Source: Bryobacteraceae bacterium (GTDB lineage Bacteria > Acidobacteriota > Terriglobia > Bryobacterales > Bryobacteraceae). From it: a DNA stretch of 64,000 nucleotides. The notes beneath the pieces were generated by a model, which made no database searches, was not told the DNA's origin, and saw nothing but the letters and a program-made list of their open reading frames with translations. A program made the position numbers and the translations under genes. The stretch lies in contig JAHCHE010000029.1 of assembly GCA_026129905.1 (NCBI GenBank), positions 1 to 64,000 of the forward strand. Direction: 5' to 3'. Shown one piece after another: positions 25,461 through 33,917 of the stretch. Numbering within the stretch: the stretch's first letter is position 1; each line of letters starts with the position of its first letter.

Positions 25461-26314
25461 TTAACTCCTTCTATTACAACACCGACCTCCTTTCCCGCAC
25501 CCCTGAAAAGTCTCGATCGTGCGAAAAATGTGAATAAAATCGGTTCCCTGGGACCGCTCCGTGCGAAAATTCGACTCCCGCTCGTTCGCCGCCCGATCCA
25601 GTTTCACCAGCGCTTCGCGCATCATACCGAGCTTCGCCTGGCTGTAGCGCTTGAACACCTCGGCGTCGCCTTGGCGCAGCATCTGCGTGACCATGTGATC
25701 CGCCACGCCACCCGCGCTGAGTCTGGTTGCGAACGTATGCCGGCGTTCGTACAGCGTAAATCGCGGGGCGCCGGCCCGCTTCAGCGTCGCAGCCCAGGCC
25801 TTCCGCAGATTCGTGATGTACGGCTTCCGCGCTTTCGCCTTTGGACTGGGACGCACCGCACGGGTTGTCGGCCAGGCGTTTCTGTTTCACTGCCACGGTC
25901 AGCATGTGTGACAGGATTCGGAATTCCTGGTGAGCCGTCACCGGCTTGATCGTCCCGCGGAACTGAACACCGAACTTGGTGCGAGCGCGGCGCCCATCTT
26001 CGAGCCGCTTCGCCGGGTAGTCTTCGATCGCCTCGGGTGTTATGTCCGAGAGGGGCACATCTCCAAAGACCGGCCGTAGGAACTTCAGAGCATTCAGGTT
26101 TTGCTGATGATTGCCTTCGCTCCGAAACGGCGGCTTCGAACGCCGCTCCAAGAACCAATCGGCCCATTGACTGAAGGTGAGTTGTTTGCATTTCAGAACT
26201 GTCGACAAGCGACCCTCGTCGCGCGCCGCCAAGCGGTCCCGCAGGCCAAAATTGCGAGTCCTCTCGCTCGTAGATGCCGCCGTCGCCTTTGCGCGGCCGT
26301 CCTCGTCTGCTCAT
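25461..26314 (-). pseudogene. decayed tyrosine integrase
   Basis: The start MSRRGRPRKGDGGIY (26314), the N-terminal SAM-like domain (FSQWADWFLERRSKPP...AIEDYPAKRLEDGRR) and the C-terminal catalytic part (FTLYERRHTFATRLSAGG, then EVFKRYSQAKL with the Tyr) lie in three different frames. The segment that should hold the first catalytic Arg and the Lys is missing between LADNPCG and KARKPYITNLR. The stop codon touches the CCA end of the tRNA fragment. It is dead as an enzyme, and once served this tRNA-Pro site. Confidence 0.8.
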
Positions 26315-26553
26315 CTGATTCCTCCATTCACGTGAAACTGCTGGCGCCACACCTCCAGCTCCGATAGCCGGAACCGGATAGCACGGCCCATCATTCGGAA
26401 ATGGGGAATCTGCTTCCGCTCAACATAAGCATAGACCAAGGAGGGGCTGACACCCAGGAAGCGAGCGGCAGTTTTGACATCCACGGGTTGCTCAAAGTCT
26501 CCGTTGCGATCAGGAACGGGCGGCGTTGCCACGGAAGAGGGGGAGGCGGCCAT
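26311..26553 (-). CDS. excisionase-like helix-turn-helix protein
   Basis: 80 residues from ATG 26553. A MerR-type winged HTH (DVKTAARFLGVSPSLVYAYVERKQIPHFRMMGRAIRFRLSELEVW), the usual form of small Xis proteins. The stop overlaps the integrase start (ATGA), giving a classic xis-int pair. The partner integrase is broken, so Xis may be an orphan. A longer start at 26619 exists but has a poor N-terminus. Confidence 0.75.
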   Translation of the reverse strand: MAASPSSVATPPVPDRNGDFEQPVDVKTAARFLGVSPSLVYAYVERKQIPHFRMMGRAIRFRLSELEVWRQQFHVNGGIR

Positions 26554-26762
26554 GCGATTCCTCCGGGTGACTGATGGTATGTCAGGATCGGGTGAATGCG
26601 GCCAGACCCAACAGTTCATTCATACGGGTAAATGGCGGAAACGCCAAACGAGTTCTCGGCTTGGGCCGGATAGTGAACACCCAGGCGGCGTAGACGCGCA
26701 ACCTCGGCTCGGTCAGCCAAACGGCCGCGGAAGGTAATGCGCTGAACTCACTACGGTTAGCC

Positions 26763-26894
26763 TCACACCTGCATCGGGCGCCGTTGCGCCAAGAATGCCC
26801 AGGCCTTATCCAAGGTTGCGTCGAGAATTTTCTGACGTTCATATCCCGAGGCCTCAGGGTATTCTCCCAAGCACTTAGGGGCGAACTGGGGCAT
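26763..26894 (-). CDS. possible 43-residue protein
   Basis: ATG 26894 to TGA 26763 encodes MPQFAPKCLGEYP... continuing ASGYERQKILDATLDKAWAF, with a protein-like amphipathic helix. There is no clear ribosome-binding site and no known family. It lies in an otherwise gene-free stretch (26554-26980) upstream of the xis-int pair. Low certainty. Confidence 0.3.
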   Translation of the reverse strand: MPQFAPKCLGEYPEASGYERQKILDATLDKAWAFLAQRRPMQV

Positions 26895-26980
26895 TTTGCT
26901 TGCGCTCAGCCACGCTTGGCCGGCGGACCGAGTCGGGCTATAGGTTAGGTGCGGACATCGCGACCAGGAGGAAATTCGAG

Positions 26981-27208
26981 ATGGCCACCAAATTCACCCT
27001 CCACTTCGAAGTGGAACTCGACGAGGGGCAGGTAGTACAAGTTATCAAGATTGCCAGAGATGCATATTCCTCCGGCGGGGGCGCCTCGGCACTCGTAGGC
27101 GACGAGGAACGCCCCATTCCCAGTGAGGAGTTCATCCGCCATCCGGAGCAAGCCCTTATGGAGCTCATTGAGCGGAACCCTCAATCCACCTTCGACATCC
27201 GCCGGTGA
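26981..27208 (+). CDS. small hypothetical protein
   Basis: 75 residues from ATG 26981 with a strong AGGAGGAA site 7 bases upstream. An acidic beta-helix protein (TKFTLHFEVELDEGQVVQVIKIARDAYSS) with a C-terminal helix (EFIRHPEQALMELIERNP). No family recognised. It converges with and overlaps the next gene by 28 bases. Confidence 0.55.
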   Translation: MATKFTLHFEVELDEGQVVQVIKIARDAYSSGGGASALVGDEERPIPSEEFIRHPEQALMELIERNPQSTFDIRR

Positions 27209-27447
27209 ACCCGCTCCAACACGCTCTGTCGAATGCGAAGCGTGGAGTATCCGCGTTTCCAGCGGCCTCTCGGCCGTTCTATCAAGACGACGCCCGGTTC
27301 GCTCTTGAAGATCGCTCGAATCGAGTTTTCGCAGAGGTTCCACATCTCAGCGACTTCCTGCACGGAGAAGTGGCGCTCAAGCGCCGGGTTGTCAGCGGTC
27401 GCCTGCAAGAGTGAAACGGAATCTGCGCTGGCGTGAGACATCGCCAT
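27181..27447 (-). CDS. small helix-turn-helix DNA-binding protein
   Basis: 88 residues from ATG 27447. ERHFSVQEVAEMWNLCENSIRAIFKSEPGVV is a winged HTH of the excisionase/MerR type, followed by RYSTLRI-like GYSTLRIRQSVLERVHRRM. This type occurs often beside mobile elements. Its target and partner are not evident here. TTG 27453 or ATG 27441 are alternative starts. Confidence 0.6.
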   Translation of the reverse strand: MAMSHASADSVSLLQATADNPALERHFSVQEVAEMWNLCENSIRAIFKSEPGVVLIERPRGRWKRGYSTLRIRQSVLERVHRRMSKVD

Positions 27448-27736
27448 TGTCAACAGGTCCGTTCTAGGGGCGAAGAGCGGGTCTTCACAGCCATGCTGCT
27501 GGAAACAGGGGGGTTATAGACCGGAACAAATCTGTTCGACGAGGCGTGACCGGTCGAAGGAAGGTAAGAATACCTGATTCGTCCATCGACTGAAGCCCAG
27601 CATTAAATTGGGGACTATTTTAAGGTCTGTTTATATTATATTGCGACGAGAATTGGCCGTCGTACTGGAACCGCCACTGGATCGACATATGTCCGTCTTC
27701 CACTTGGGGCAACGCAGGCCTTGTAGCCCCGCGCGT
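27448..27736. other. intergenic, AT-rich end of the accessory region
   Basis: No gene or RNA recognised. It contains an AT-rich patch (about 27600-27645) and marks the change from island genes to household genes. Confidence 0.4.
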
Positions 27737-28087
27737 TCAGCCACGCCGGGCGCGGAGGGCGTAGATGCCGAGGTTGAACAGGCAGACGGCAACGGCGCAG
27801 GCGACCAGCAGAGGGTAGGGAATATTCGGGTAAATGACGGCTTCCAGGTAGTGAACCAGGAAGTCGCCTTCGTAGGGCGTGAGGCCCGCCCTGGCTTGGG
27901 TCCATTGTTCGAGGCTGGTGAGGGGACAGGGGAAGGCGGCGATCTCGATCGCGATGCTGTAGACCAGCGAGATCACGTGAGCCCATGCCAGCAGGGGACG
28001 GCGCCTTGTGAACAGGGCGCCGAAAATCACCCAAAGAATCCAGAGCAGGTGGATTATCAGGACGGCGGCGGCAAGCAATCGGTACAC
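27737..28087 (-). CDS. DUF2784 family membrane protein
   Basis: 116 residues from GTG 28087. Four hydrophobic segments (LLAAAVLIIHLLWILWVIFGALF; LAWAHVISLVYSIAIEI; a central C-P-L-T-S-L-E region; PLLVACAVAVCLFNLGIYAL) and the CPLTSLEQWTQARAG motif typical of DUF2784. Function unknown. I preferred this start because the longer frame upstream overlaps the divergent gene at 28182 and lacks membrane character. Confidence 0.75.
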   Translation of the reverse strand: MYRLLAAAVLIIHLLWILWVIFGALFTRRRPLLAWAHVISLVYSIAIEIAAFPCPLTSLEQWTQARAGLTPYEGDFLVHYLEAVIYPNIPYPLLVACAVAVCLFNLGIYALRARRG

Positions 28088-28181
28088 TTGCCTTCCATCA
28101 TGCGGCGGCGCGAGCGAAGCGGTAAAGGGTGGTGTGCGCGCGTTGCGGCGCGGGCGGCCGGCGGTGGTATGGTAAAGGCCG

Positions 28182-29333
28182 ATGCCATCGTTGCGCGCGC
28201 CGGGCATTGCCGGGTTGCTCGACATCGCGGTCGTTTCGGCCATCCTCTACCTGGCGATCATGGCGATGCGGAGAGCGCGGGCGCGGCGGGCGCTGCTCGG
28301 GTTGGCGGCGTTCAGCGCGGCGTACTTCCTGGCGCGGGAGATCGGGCTACGGTTGACCGAGCGGATCTTCCAGGGCTTTTTCGCTGCGATCGTGATCGCG
28401 GTGGTGGTGATTTTTCAGCCGGAGTTGCGGCGCCTTTTTGAGCGGCTGGCGGCGTTCGGGCTGGGACGCAACCGTTACCTGAATGCGCCGGAGGAGCTGT
28501 CGGAAGTGCTGGCTCGGATTGCGTTCCGGCTGGCCGAACGGCGGTTCGGCGCGATCCTCATCGTTCCCGGGCGGGATCCGCTGGACCGGCACCTGGAGGG
28601 CGGGCATGTCCTGGACGGAAAGGTGAGCGAACCGCTGCTGCTGAGCCTGTTCGATCCCACCACGGAAGGGCACGACGGCGCGGCGATCCTGGACGGCGAC
28701 CGGGTGGCGCGGTTCTCCGTTCACCTCCCGCTATCGCAGAACTTCGAGCAAATCGGCAGTCACGGAACGCGGCACGCCGCGGCAATCGGGCTGTCGGAAC
28801 GAACCGATGCGTTCTGCATCGTCGTTTCCGAGGAGCGAGGAAAGGTCTGCGTGGCGCGCTACGGCGAATTGCGGGTAGCGAGCCGCGAGGAGTTGGCCGC
28901 GGGCCTGCGCTCGTTCCTGGCCGAACTCGATCCCGGCGAGCGAAAGAAGTACGGGCGGCTGGCGTTCCTGCGGAAGAACCTGCCCGAAAAAGCGCTGGCG
29001 GTAACCCTGGCGACGGTGGCGTGGTTCTCGTTCACGGCGAGTTCGGACATGGTGCAGCGTATCTACCAGGTCCCAATCGTGGTGGAGAACCTGCCCCAGA
29101 GCTACGCGCTCCAGGATTTCACGCCGGCCGCCGTCGAGGTTGTTTTTCGCGGGCTCGATCAGGATTTTGAGCTACTCGATCCGAATTCGCTGATGGTGCG
29201 GATCGACGCCTATGCGGTCAGCCAGGGACAGCGGAACTTTCGCATCAGCGAGGCGGACCTGAGGCATCCGGCCAGCCTTTCCGTGGTCGACATCCGCCCG
29301 ACCCGCGTGCAGATCAGGGCCAAGGGGCCGTAG
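28182..29333 (+). CDS. cdaA: diadenylate cyclase CdaA fused to YbbR-like domain
   Basis: 383 residues. Three N-terminal membrane helices (to about residue 78), then a DAC domain with HDGAAILDGDRV (Asp165-Gly-Ala) and GTRHAAAIG (Arg197-His198). It makes cyclic di-AMP from two ATP at the membrane. A fourth membrane helix (about 270-286) leads to a C-terminal YbbR-like module (YQVPIVVENLPQSYAL...VRIDAYAVSQGQ). In Firmicutes the regulator CdaR with YbbR domains is a separate gene; here the two parts are one chain. The usual RHR triad reads RHA. Confidence 0.85.
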   Translation: MPSLRAPGIAGLLDIAVVSAILYLAIMAMRRARARRALLGLAAFSAAYFLAREIGLRLTERIFQGFFAAIVIAVVVIFQPELRRLFERLAAFGLGRNRYLNAPEELSEVLARIAFRLAERRFGAILIVPGRDPLDRHLEGGHVLDGKVSEPLLLSLFDPTTEGHDGAAILDGDRVARFSVHLPLSQNFEQIGSHGTRHAAAIGLSERTDAFCIVVSEERGKVCVARYGELRVASREELAAGLRSFLAELDPGERKKYGRLAFLRKNLPEKALAVTLATVAWFSFTASSDMVQRIYQVPIVVENLPQSYALQDFTPAAVEVVFRGLDQDFELLDPNSLMVRIDAYAVSQGQRNFRISEADLRHPASLSVVDIRPTRVQIRAKGP

Positions 29334-29341
29334 CCGGCGGT

Positions 29342-30889
29342 TCAGCGGAACTTGTCGACGGCGTCCAGCAGGTCGCGCCCGTACCGTTCGGCCTTGCGTT
29401 CGCCGATGCCGGGAACCAGGAACAGTTCCGACAGCGAACGCGGCAGCCGCCGGCAGATCTCGGTCAGAGTGGCGTCGTTCATGACAATGTAGGGCGGGAA
29501 GCCGCGCTCCAGAGCGACTCTGCGGCGCCACTCCCGCAGGTAGCGCATCAGCTCCGGATGCGGCCCCTCCCGGATCGCAGGCGCAACGGGCAACGGCGTG
29601 CGCAACACGGGGACCTCGTCGGCGACTCCTTTTCTCCGCTTGCGGCGTTTTTCCTGCTCCGGGAGGAGCATCCATTCCGGCGCGGACTTGCAGGCGTCGC
29701 AGTTGTTGCAGGCGGCCCACTTCGGCGTCTCTCCGAAGTGATGGCAGATCTGGAGCGGGCGGCACACGCGCGACTCGGCGAAGTTACGCATCTCGCGCAG
29801 GCGCTGCCAGGAGCGGCGGGCTTCTTCCGGATCTTCCATTTGGTTGATGAAGTGCGACAGCAGGCCGACGTCCGCCTTGCGCCAGAGCAGCGCGCAATCG
29901 GCCGGCTCGCCGTCGCGTCCCGCGCGGCCGGCTTCCTGGTAATACTGCTCGAGCGATTTCGGCAGCGAAAGGTGAATCACCGAGCGGACGTTCCCCTTGT
30001 TGATCCCGAGTCCGAACGCGATCGTGCCGACCAGCACCGGCGTCTCATCGGCCATCCACAGTTCCTGGTTGCGCCGCCGCTCGTCGGCTTCCATCTGCCC
30101 GTGATAGGCTACCGCGGCGATCCCGTTGCGGCGCAGCAGTTCTACCGTCTGGCCGACGCGCCGGATGGTGGGGGAGTAAACGATCGCGTTGGCGTCGCGG
30201 TAAGAGTAGAGCGCCTCTACCAGCAGCGTCTCCTGCGTCGCCTGGTCGCACTCGCGAACCAGGTACCGCAGGTTCGGCCGGTGAAAGCTGGCGATGTACT
30301 TGTCGGGCTCGGAGAGCCGGAGTTGATCGAGGATGTCGTGGCGGACCCGGCGCGTTGCGCTCGCGGTGAAGGCCGCGACGGCGACGCCGGGGAAGTTCTC
30401 CTTCAGCAGGCGAAGCTGGCGGTACTCGGGGCGGAATTCGTGCCCCCATTCGGAGATGCAGTGGGCCTCGTCGATGGCGAAGAAGGCGAGGGGAACCTTG
30501 CGCAGCCAGGTTACGGTGTCCGCGCGCGACAGACGTTCCGGCGAAAGATACAGCAGGCGGTAGCGGCCCGCGATGGCGGCCCAGATGATCTGCGACTGCG
30601 TGGCGGCGTCGAGCGTGCTGTTCACCAGCGCGGCGGAAATGCCCACCTGGGCAAGCTGCGCGACCTGGTCCTGCATCAGAGCGATGAGCGGCGAGATCAC
30701 CACCGCCGTGCGTCCGGAGACGACGGCGGGAAGCTGGTAGCAAAGCGATTTGCCGCCGCCGGTGGGCATGACCACCGCGACGTCCCTTCCGGCAAGGAGG
30801 CTTTTCACCGCGCGTTCCTGCAATGGCCGGAAGGACTCGTAGCCCCAGTACTGGCGCAGCGCGCTCTTCAGTTCGGAATCGTCGACCAA
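29342..30889 (-). CDS. recQ: ATP-dependent DNA helicase RecQ
   Basis: 515 residues. MPTGGGKSLCYQLPA (Walker A), FAIDEAHCISEWGHEFRPEYRQL (DEAH and the RecQ loop), GLGINKGNVRSVIHLSLPKSLEQYYQEAGRAGRDG (motifs V-VI), a four-Cys zinc module (VCRPLQICHHF...CNNCDACK) and a C-terminal HRDC domain (MNDATLTEICRRLPRSLSELFLVPGIG). A 3'-5' helicase in recombination and fork repair. All parts present; convergent with cdaA, 8 bases apart. Confidence 0.93.
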   Translation of the reverse strand: MVDDSELKSALRQYWGYESFRPLQERAVKSLLAGRDVAVVMPTGGGKSLCYQLPAVVSGRTAVVISPLIALMQDQVAQLAQVGISAALVNSTLDAATQSQIIWAAIAGRYRLLYLSPERLSRADTVTWLRKVPLAFFAIDEAHCISEWGHEFRPEYRQLRLLKENFPGVAVAAFTASATRRVRHDILDQLRLSEPDKYIASFHRPNLRYLVRECDQATQETLLVEALYSYRDANAIVYSPTIRRVGQTVELLRRNGIAAVAYHGQMEADERRRNQELWMADETPVLVGTIAFGLGINKGNVRSVIHLSLPKSLEQYYQEAGRAGRDGEPADCALLWRKADVGLLSHFINQMEDPEEARRSWQRLREMRNFAESRVCRPLQICHHFGETPKWAACNNCDACKSAPEWMLLPEQEKRRKRRKGVADEVPVLRTPLPVAPAIREGPHPELMRYLREWRRRVALERGFPPYIVMNDATLTEICRRLPRSLSELFLVPGIGERKAERYGRDLLDAVDKFR

Positions 30890-30902
30890 TCGACCCGCGA
30901 TC

Positions 30903-31364
30903 TCACTCGAGGCCCGGAATCTCGGCCGCCGCGCCCTGGATCTGGTAGACGGTTACCGGTCCCTTGACGGAATCCGGATTAAACGCGCGGCCCTGCTCTT
31001 CCGCCTCGTGCTTCGCCCGGGCGGCCGCCTGCTCCTTGGTCAGTTCCAGCTTGACGAGCTTGCCTTCGGCCTGGGCGATCTTGCCGACCGCCTCTTTGGG
31101 GAAGACGATTTCGCCGTCGTTCACTTTGATCCGGAGCGACTGCTTGCCCGAAGGATCGACCAGGTTCATCCAACAGCCCATCATCTGGCACACTTCGGTG
31201 ACCTTGCCTTCGACGCGGACGACTTTGCCGACGTACTTATCAGGCTGCTCCGCGATTCGCTCAACCGGCGTGACCTCGGCGACGGTGAACGGCGCGCCGA
31301 GGCGCTTGCTCGATCCCGCGGCGAACGCGGCCAGTGATAGCAGGGCGACCAGCCAAAGCTTCAT
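30903..31364 (-). CDS. DUF4920 exported protein
   Basis: 153 residues with a signal peptide (MKLWLVALLSLAAFAAGSS). The mature part has KYVGKVVRVEGKVTEVCQMMGCWMNLVDPSG, the DUF4920 pattern resembling an OB-fold protein with a possible Cu/haem-binding CxxxGCWM. Function unknown. It lies 13 bases upstream of recQ on the same strand and may be co-transcribed. Confidence 0.75.
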   Translation of the reverse strand: MKLWLVALLSLAAFAAGSSKRLGAPFTVAEVTPVERIAEQPDKYVGKVVRVEGKVTEVCQMMGCWMNLVDPSGKQSLRIKVNDGEIVFPKEAVGKIAQAEGKLVKLELTKEQAAARAKHEAEEQGRAFNPDSVKGPVTVYQIQGAAAEIPGLE

Positions 31365-31401
31365 GAACAAAGGTTAGCAAACCGCCTCGCGCGAAGGCGG
31401 A

Positions 31402-32493
31402 TCAGCGGCGCTCGAGAAGGTAGGCGCAGTCCTCGAGCCGGCTGGCCGGTCCGTCGTTCACCACGAACTGGCGGCGCGCCAGCTTGCCGTCGCGAATGGC
31501 GCCGTTCCACAGGGCGGCGCTTGCGTAGGCGCCATCCTTTCGCAGCGCATAAAAGTTGATGTCAAACCGCGCCAGGCGTTTGCGGTCGTCCCCGAAATTC
31601 CGCGCGATGCGCTTGAGGCAGTCCATGCAGGAATCGCGCGGCGTCATGCCGCGCCGCATGTTCTCGACGACGGTGTGCGCGCCAGCCACGCGAATGTTCT
31701 CCTCGCCGCGCCCGGTGGAGCCGGCGGCGCCGACGTCCTGGTCGACGTAGAGTCCCGCGCCTATAATCGGCGAATCGCCGACGCGCCCCGGGATTTTCCA
31801 GGCCAGCCCGGAGGTAGTGGTCACTCCCGACATCTCGCCCTTGACGTTGAGAGCGAGACAGTTGATGGTGCCGGTCGGCGGCCGCACAGCGACCTCGAGC
31901 GCCCAAGTCAGTGTCTTCTCGTCTACGGATGGAAACTGGTTGCGCAGACTGGAGCCCGGCCTGGAGACCGGAGCGTCCAGACCATCGGTCCAGTTGCTGT
32001 GCCCGGCGCCGTCGCGCAGCGACTGTTTCCAGACGAGCCACGCCAGGCGCGCTTTTTCCGTCAGCAGGTTCTCGTCGCGAAAGCCTTGGGCGAGGGCGAA
32101 TCGCAGCGCGCCGTCTCCGACGAGCATGATATGGTCGGTCTGCTCCATCACCAGGCGGGCGATCTGCGACGGCGTCTTGATGCCGCGCAGCGAGGCGACC
32201 GCGCCGCACCGCCGGGTGGGCCCGTGCATGACGCTGGCGTCGAGTTCGACGATGCCCTCTTCGTTGGGCAATCCGCCGTAGCCGACCGAAGTGTCGTCGG
32301 GATCCTGCTCGTTAATGGTTACCCCTTCGATGACGGCGGTGAGCGTGTCGCCGCCGGCTTTCAGGATCTCCATCGCCCTGGCGCACGCGCGCTCGCCGTT
32401 GGAACTGGCGATCACGATGTCCTTGGGCGCCGCGGCCGCCGCCGCAGCGGGGAGCGAGCCCGCCGCTAAAACCCAGTCGCGCCTGCTCATCAT
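31402..32493 (-). CDS. glycosylasparaginase-type Ntn hydrolase, exported
   Basis: 363 residues from ATG 32493, behind AAGGAGG. A leader (MMSRRDWVLAAGSLPAAAAAAA) suggests export, possibly by Tat. N4-(beta-N-acetylglucosaminyl)-L-asparaginase / isoaspartyl peptidase fold: EQDPDDTSVGYGGLPNEEG, DASVMHG, and the self-cleavage region MSGVTTTSGLAWKIPGRVGDSP with the catalytic Thr, then GAGLYVDQDVGAAGSTGRGE. Cleaves the Asn-GlcNAc link or isoaspartyl peptides. Confidence 0.88.
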   Translation of the reverse strand: MMSRRDWVLAAGSLPAAAAAAAPKDIVIASSNGERACARAMEILKAGGDTLTAVIEGVTINEQDPDDTSVGYGGLPNEEGIVELDASVMHGPTRRCGAVASLRGIKTPSQIARLVMEQTDHIMLVGDGALRFALAQGFRDENLLTEKARLAWLVWKQSLRDGAGHSNWTDGLDAPVSRPGSSLRNQFPSVDEKTLTWALEVAVRPPTGTINCLALNVKGEMSGVTTTSGLAWKIPGRVGDSPIIGAGLYVDQDVGAAGSTGRGEENIRVAGAHTVVENMRRGMTPRDSCMDCLKRIARNFGDDRKRLARFDINFYALRKDGAYASAALWNGAIRDGKLARRQFVVNDGPASRLEDCAYLLERR

Positions 32494-32584
32494 GAGGAAG
32501 CCCCTCCTTCGTGCAACATTGTTGCGTGGGGCGGCGCGGCAGAGCAAGTGGCGGGGGAGGCGCGCGCTAAAATAAGGGGTTTCC

Positions 32585-33865
32585 ATGGACATCAAGATCT
32601 CCCCGGCGGAGTCTCTTCGCGGCGACATCCGGCTGCCCGGCGACAAGTCGATCTCACACCGGTACGCGATTCTGGCGTCGCTGGCCGATGGCGCAACGCG
32701 CATTCGCAACTACGCGAGCGGGGCGGATTGCCGCTCGACGCTCGGCGTGTTCCAGGCGATGGGCGTTCGAGTGGAGGAGGCGCCGGGCGAGATTGTGATT
32801 CACGGGCCTGGACTGCGCGGCCTCCACAAGCCGGAGTGCGCACTGGACGCGGGCAATTCGGGATCGACCATGCGCATGCTTTCCGGTGTGCTGGCTGCGC
32901 AGCCGTTCAGCAGTACGATCGCGGGAGACGAATCGCTTTCGCGGCGGCCGATGGACCGCATCATGAAGCCGCTCGGGGAAATGGGGGCGCGCATCCGCGG
33001 ACGCGACGGGCGCTATCCGCCACTGGAGATCGACGGACGGCCGCTGCGGCCGATCAGGTATGCGTCGCCGGTGGCGAGCGCCCAGGTGAAGACCTGCATC
33101 TTGCTGGCCGGGCTGTTCGCCGAAGGAGCGACGACGGTGGTGGAACCGACGCCTACGCGCGATCACACGGAAATCGCTCTGCGGGAATTCGGCGCGACGG
33201 TCGAGGTCAGCGGCAGGTCAGTCTCCGTGCAAGGCCCGGCCCGGCTTGCGGGCGGCGAATTCACCGTCCCGGGCGATATCTCGTCGGCTGCGTTCTTTTT
33301 GGTCGCCGCCTCGATCGTTCCGGGAAGCCGGCTTCTGATCGAGGGTGTGGGACTGAACCCCACGCGCGCCGCGCTGCTCGATTTCCTGCTTTCGGCGGGC
33401 GCGGGCATTCGCGTCTCGAACATGCGGCAGGCGCACGGGGAGCCGGTCGGGGACCTGGTTGTCGAAACCGCCCGCATCCGCGGCGGCGCCATCGAAAGAG
33501 ATACGACCGCCGCGCTGATCGACGAGATACCCGCTCTGGCCGTACTCGGGGCGCTGAGCGAGGAAGGGCTGAGCGTGCACGACGCCCGGGAGTTGCGCGT
33601 GAAGGAGACCGACCGCATCGCCTCGATTGTGACCAACCTGCGGCGGGCCGGCGTCGAGATCGAGGAGCGCGAGGATGGCTTCTCGATCCCCGGCCGCCAG
33701 CGGTTCCGCGCCGCGCGGTACGACTCGTTCGGCGATCACCGCATTGCGATGGCGTTCGCGGTGGCTGCGCTGGCGGCGGACGGCGAGTCCGTGGTGGAGA
33801 ACGCGGATGCGGCCTCGGTATCGTTTCCCGAGTTCTTCACGACGCTCGAGCGGTTGCGCGCCTGA
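32585..33865 (+). CDS. aroA: 3-phosphoshikimate 1-carboxyvinyltransferase (EPSP synthase)
   Basis: 426 residues. LPGDKSISHRYAILASLA (residues 17-34, catalytic Lys), LDAGNSGSTMRMLSGVLA (PEP/glyphosate site), EPTPTRDHTE, LRVKETDRIASI and YDSFGDHRIAMAFAVAAL. Normal length. Sixth step of the shikimate pathway. It stands alone here, divergent from the asparaginase gene. Confidence 0.96.
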   Translation: MDIKISPAESLRGDIRLPGDKSISHRYAILASLADGATRIRNYASGADCRSTLGVFQAMGVRVEEAPGEIVIHGPGLRGLHKPECALDAGNSGSTMRMLSGVLAAQPFSSTIAGDESLSRRPMDRIMKPLGEMGARIRGRDGRYPPLEIDGRPLRPIRYASPVASAQVKTCILLAGLFAEGATTVVEPTPTRDHTEIALREFGATVEVSGRSVSVQGPARLAGGEFTVPGDISSAAFFLVAASIVPGSRLLIEGVGLNPTRAALLDFLLSAGAGIRVSNMRQAHGEPVGDLVVETARIRGGAIERDTTAALIDEIPALAVLGALSEEGLSVHDARELRVKETDRIASIVTNLRRAGVEIEEREDGFSIPGRQRFRAARYDSFGDHRIAMAFAVAALAADGESVVENADAASVSFPEFFTTLERLRA

Positions 33866-33917
33866 CGGAGGCTGTAGGTTTGAGTGGTGGTATGCAAACG
33901 CCTGGGGCCTGACGGCG

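Noticed and set aside
28347-28785. Minus-strand frames opposite cdaA
   Set aside because: No motifs; the plus strand encodes the DAC domain with conserved residues.
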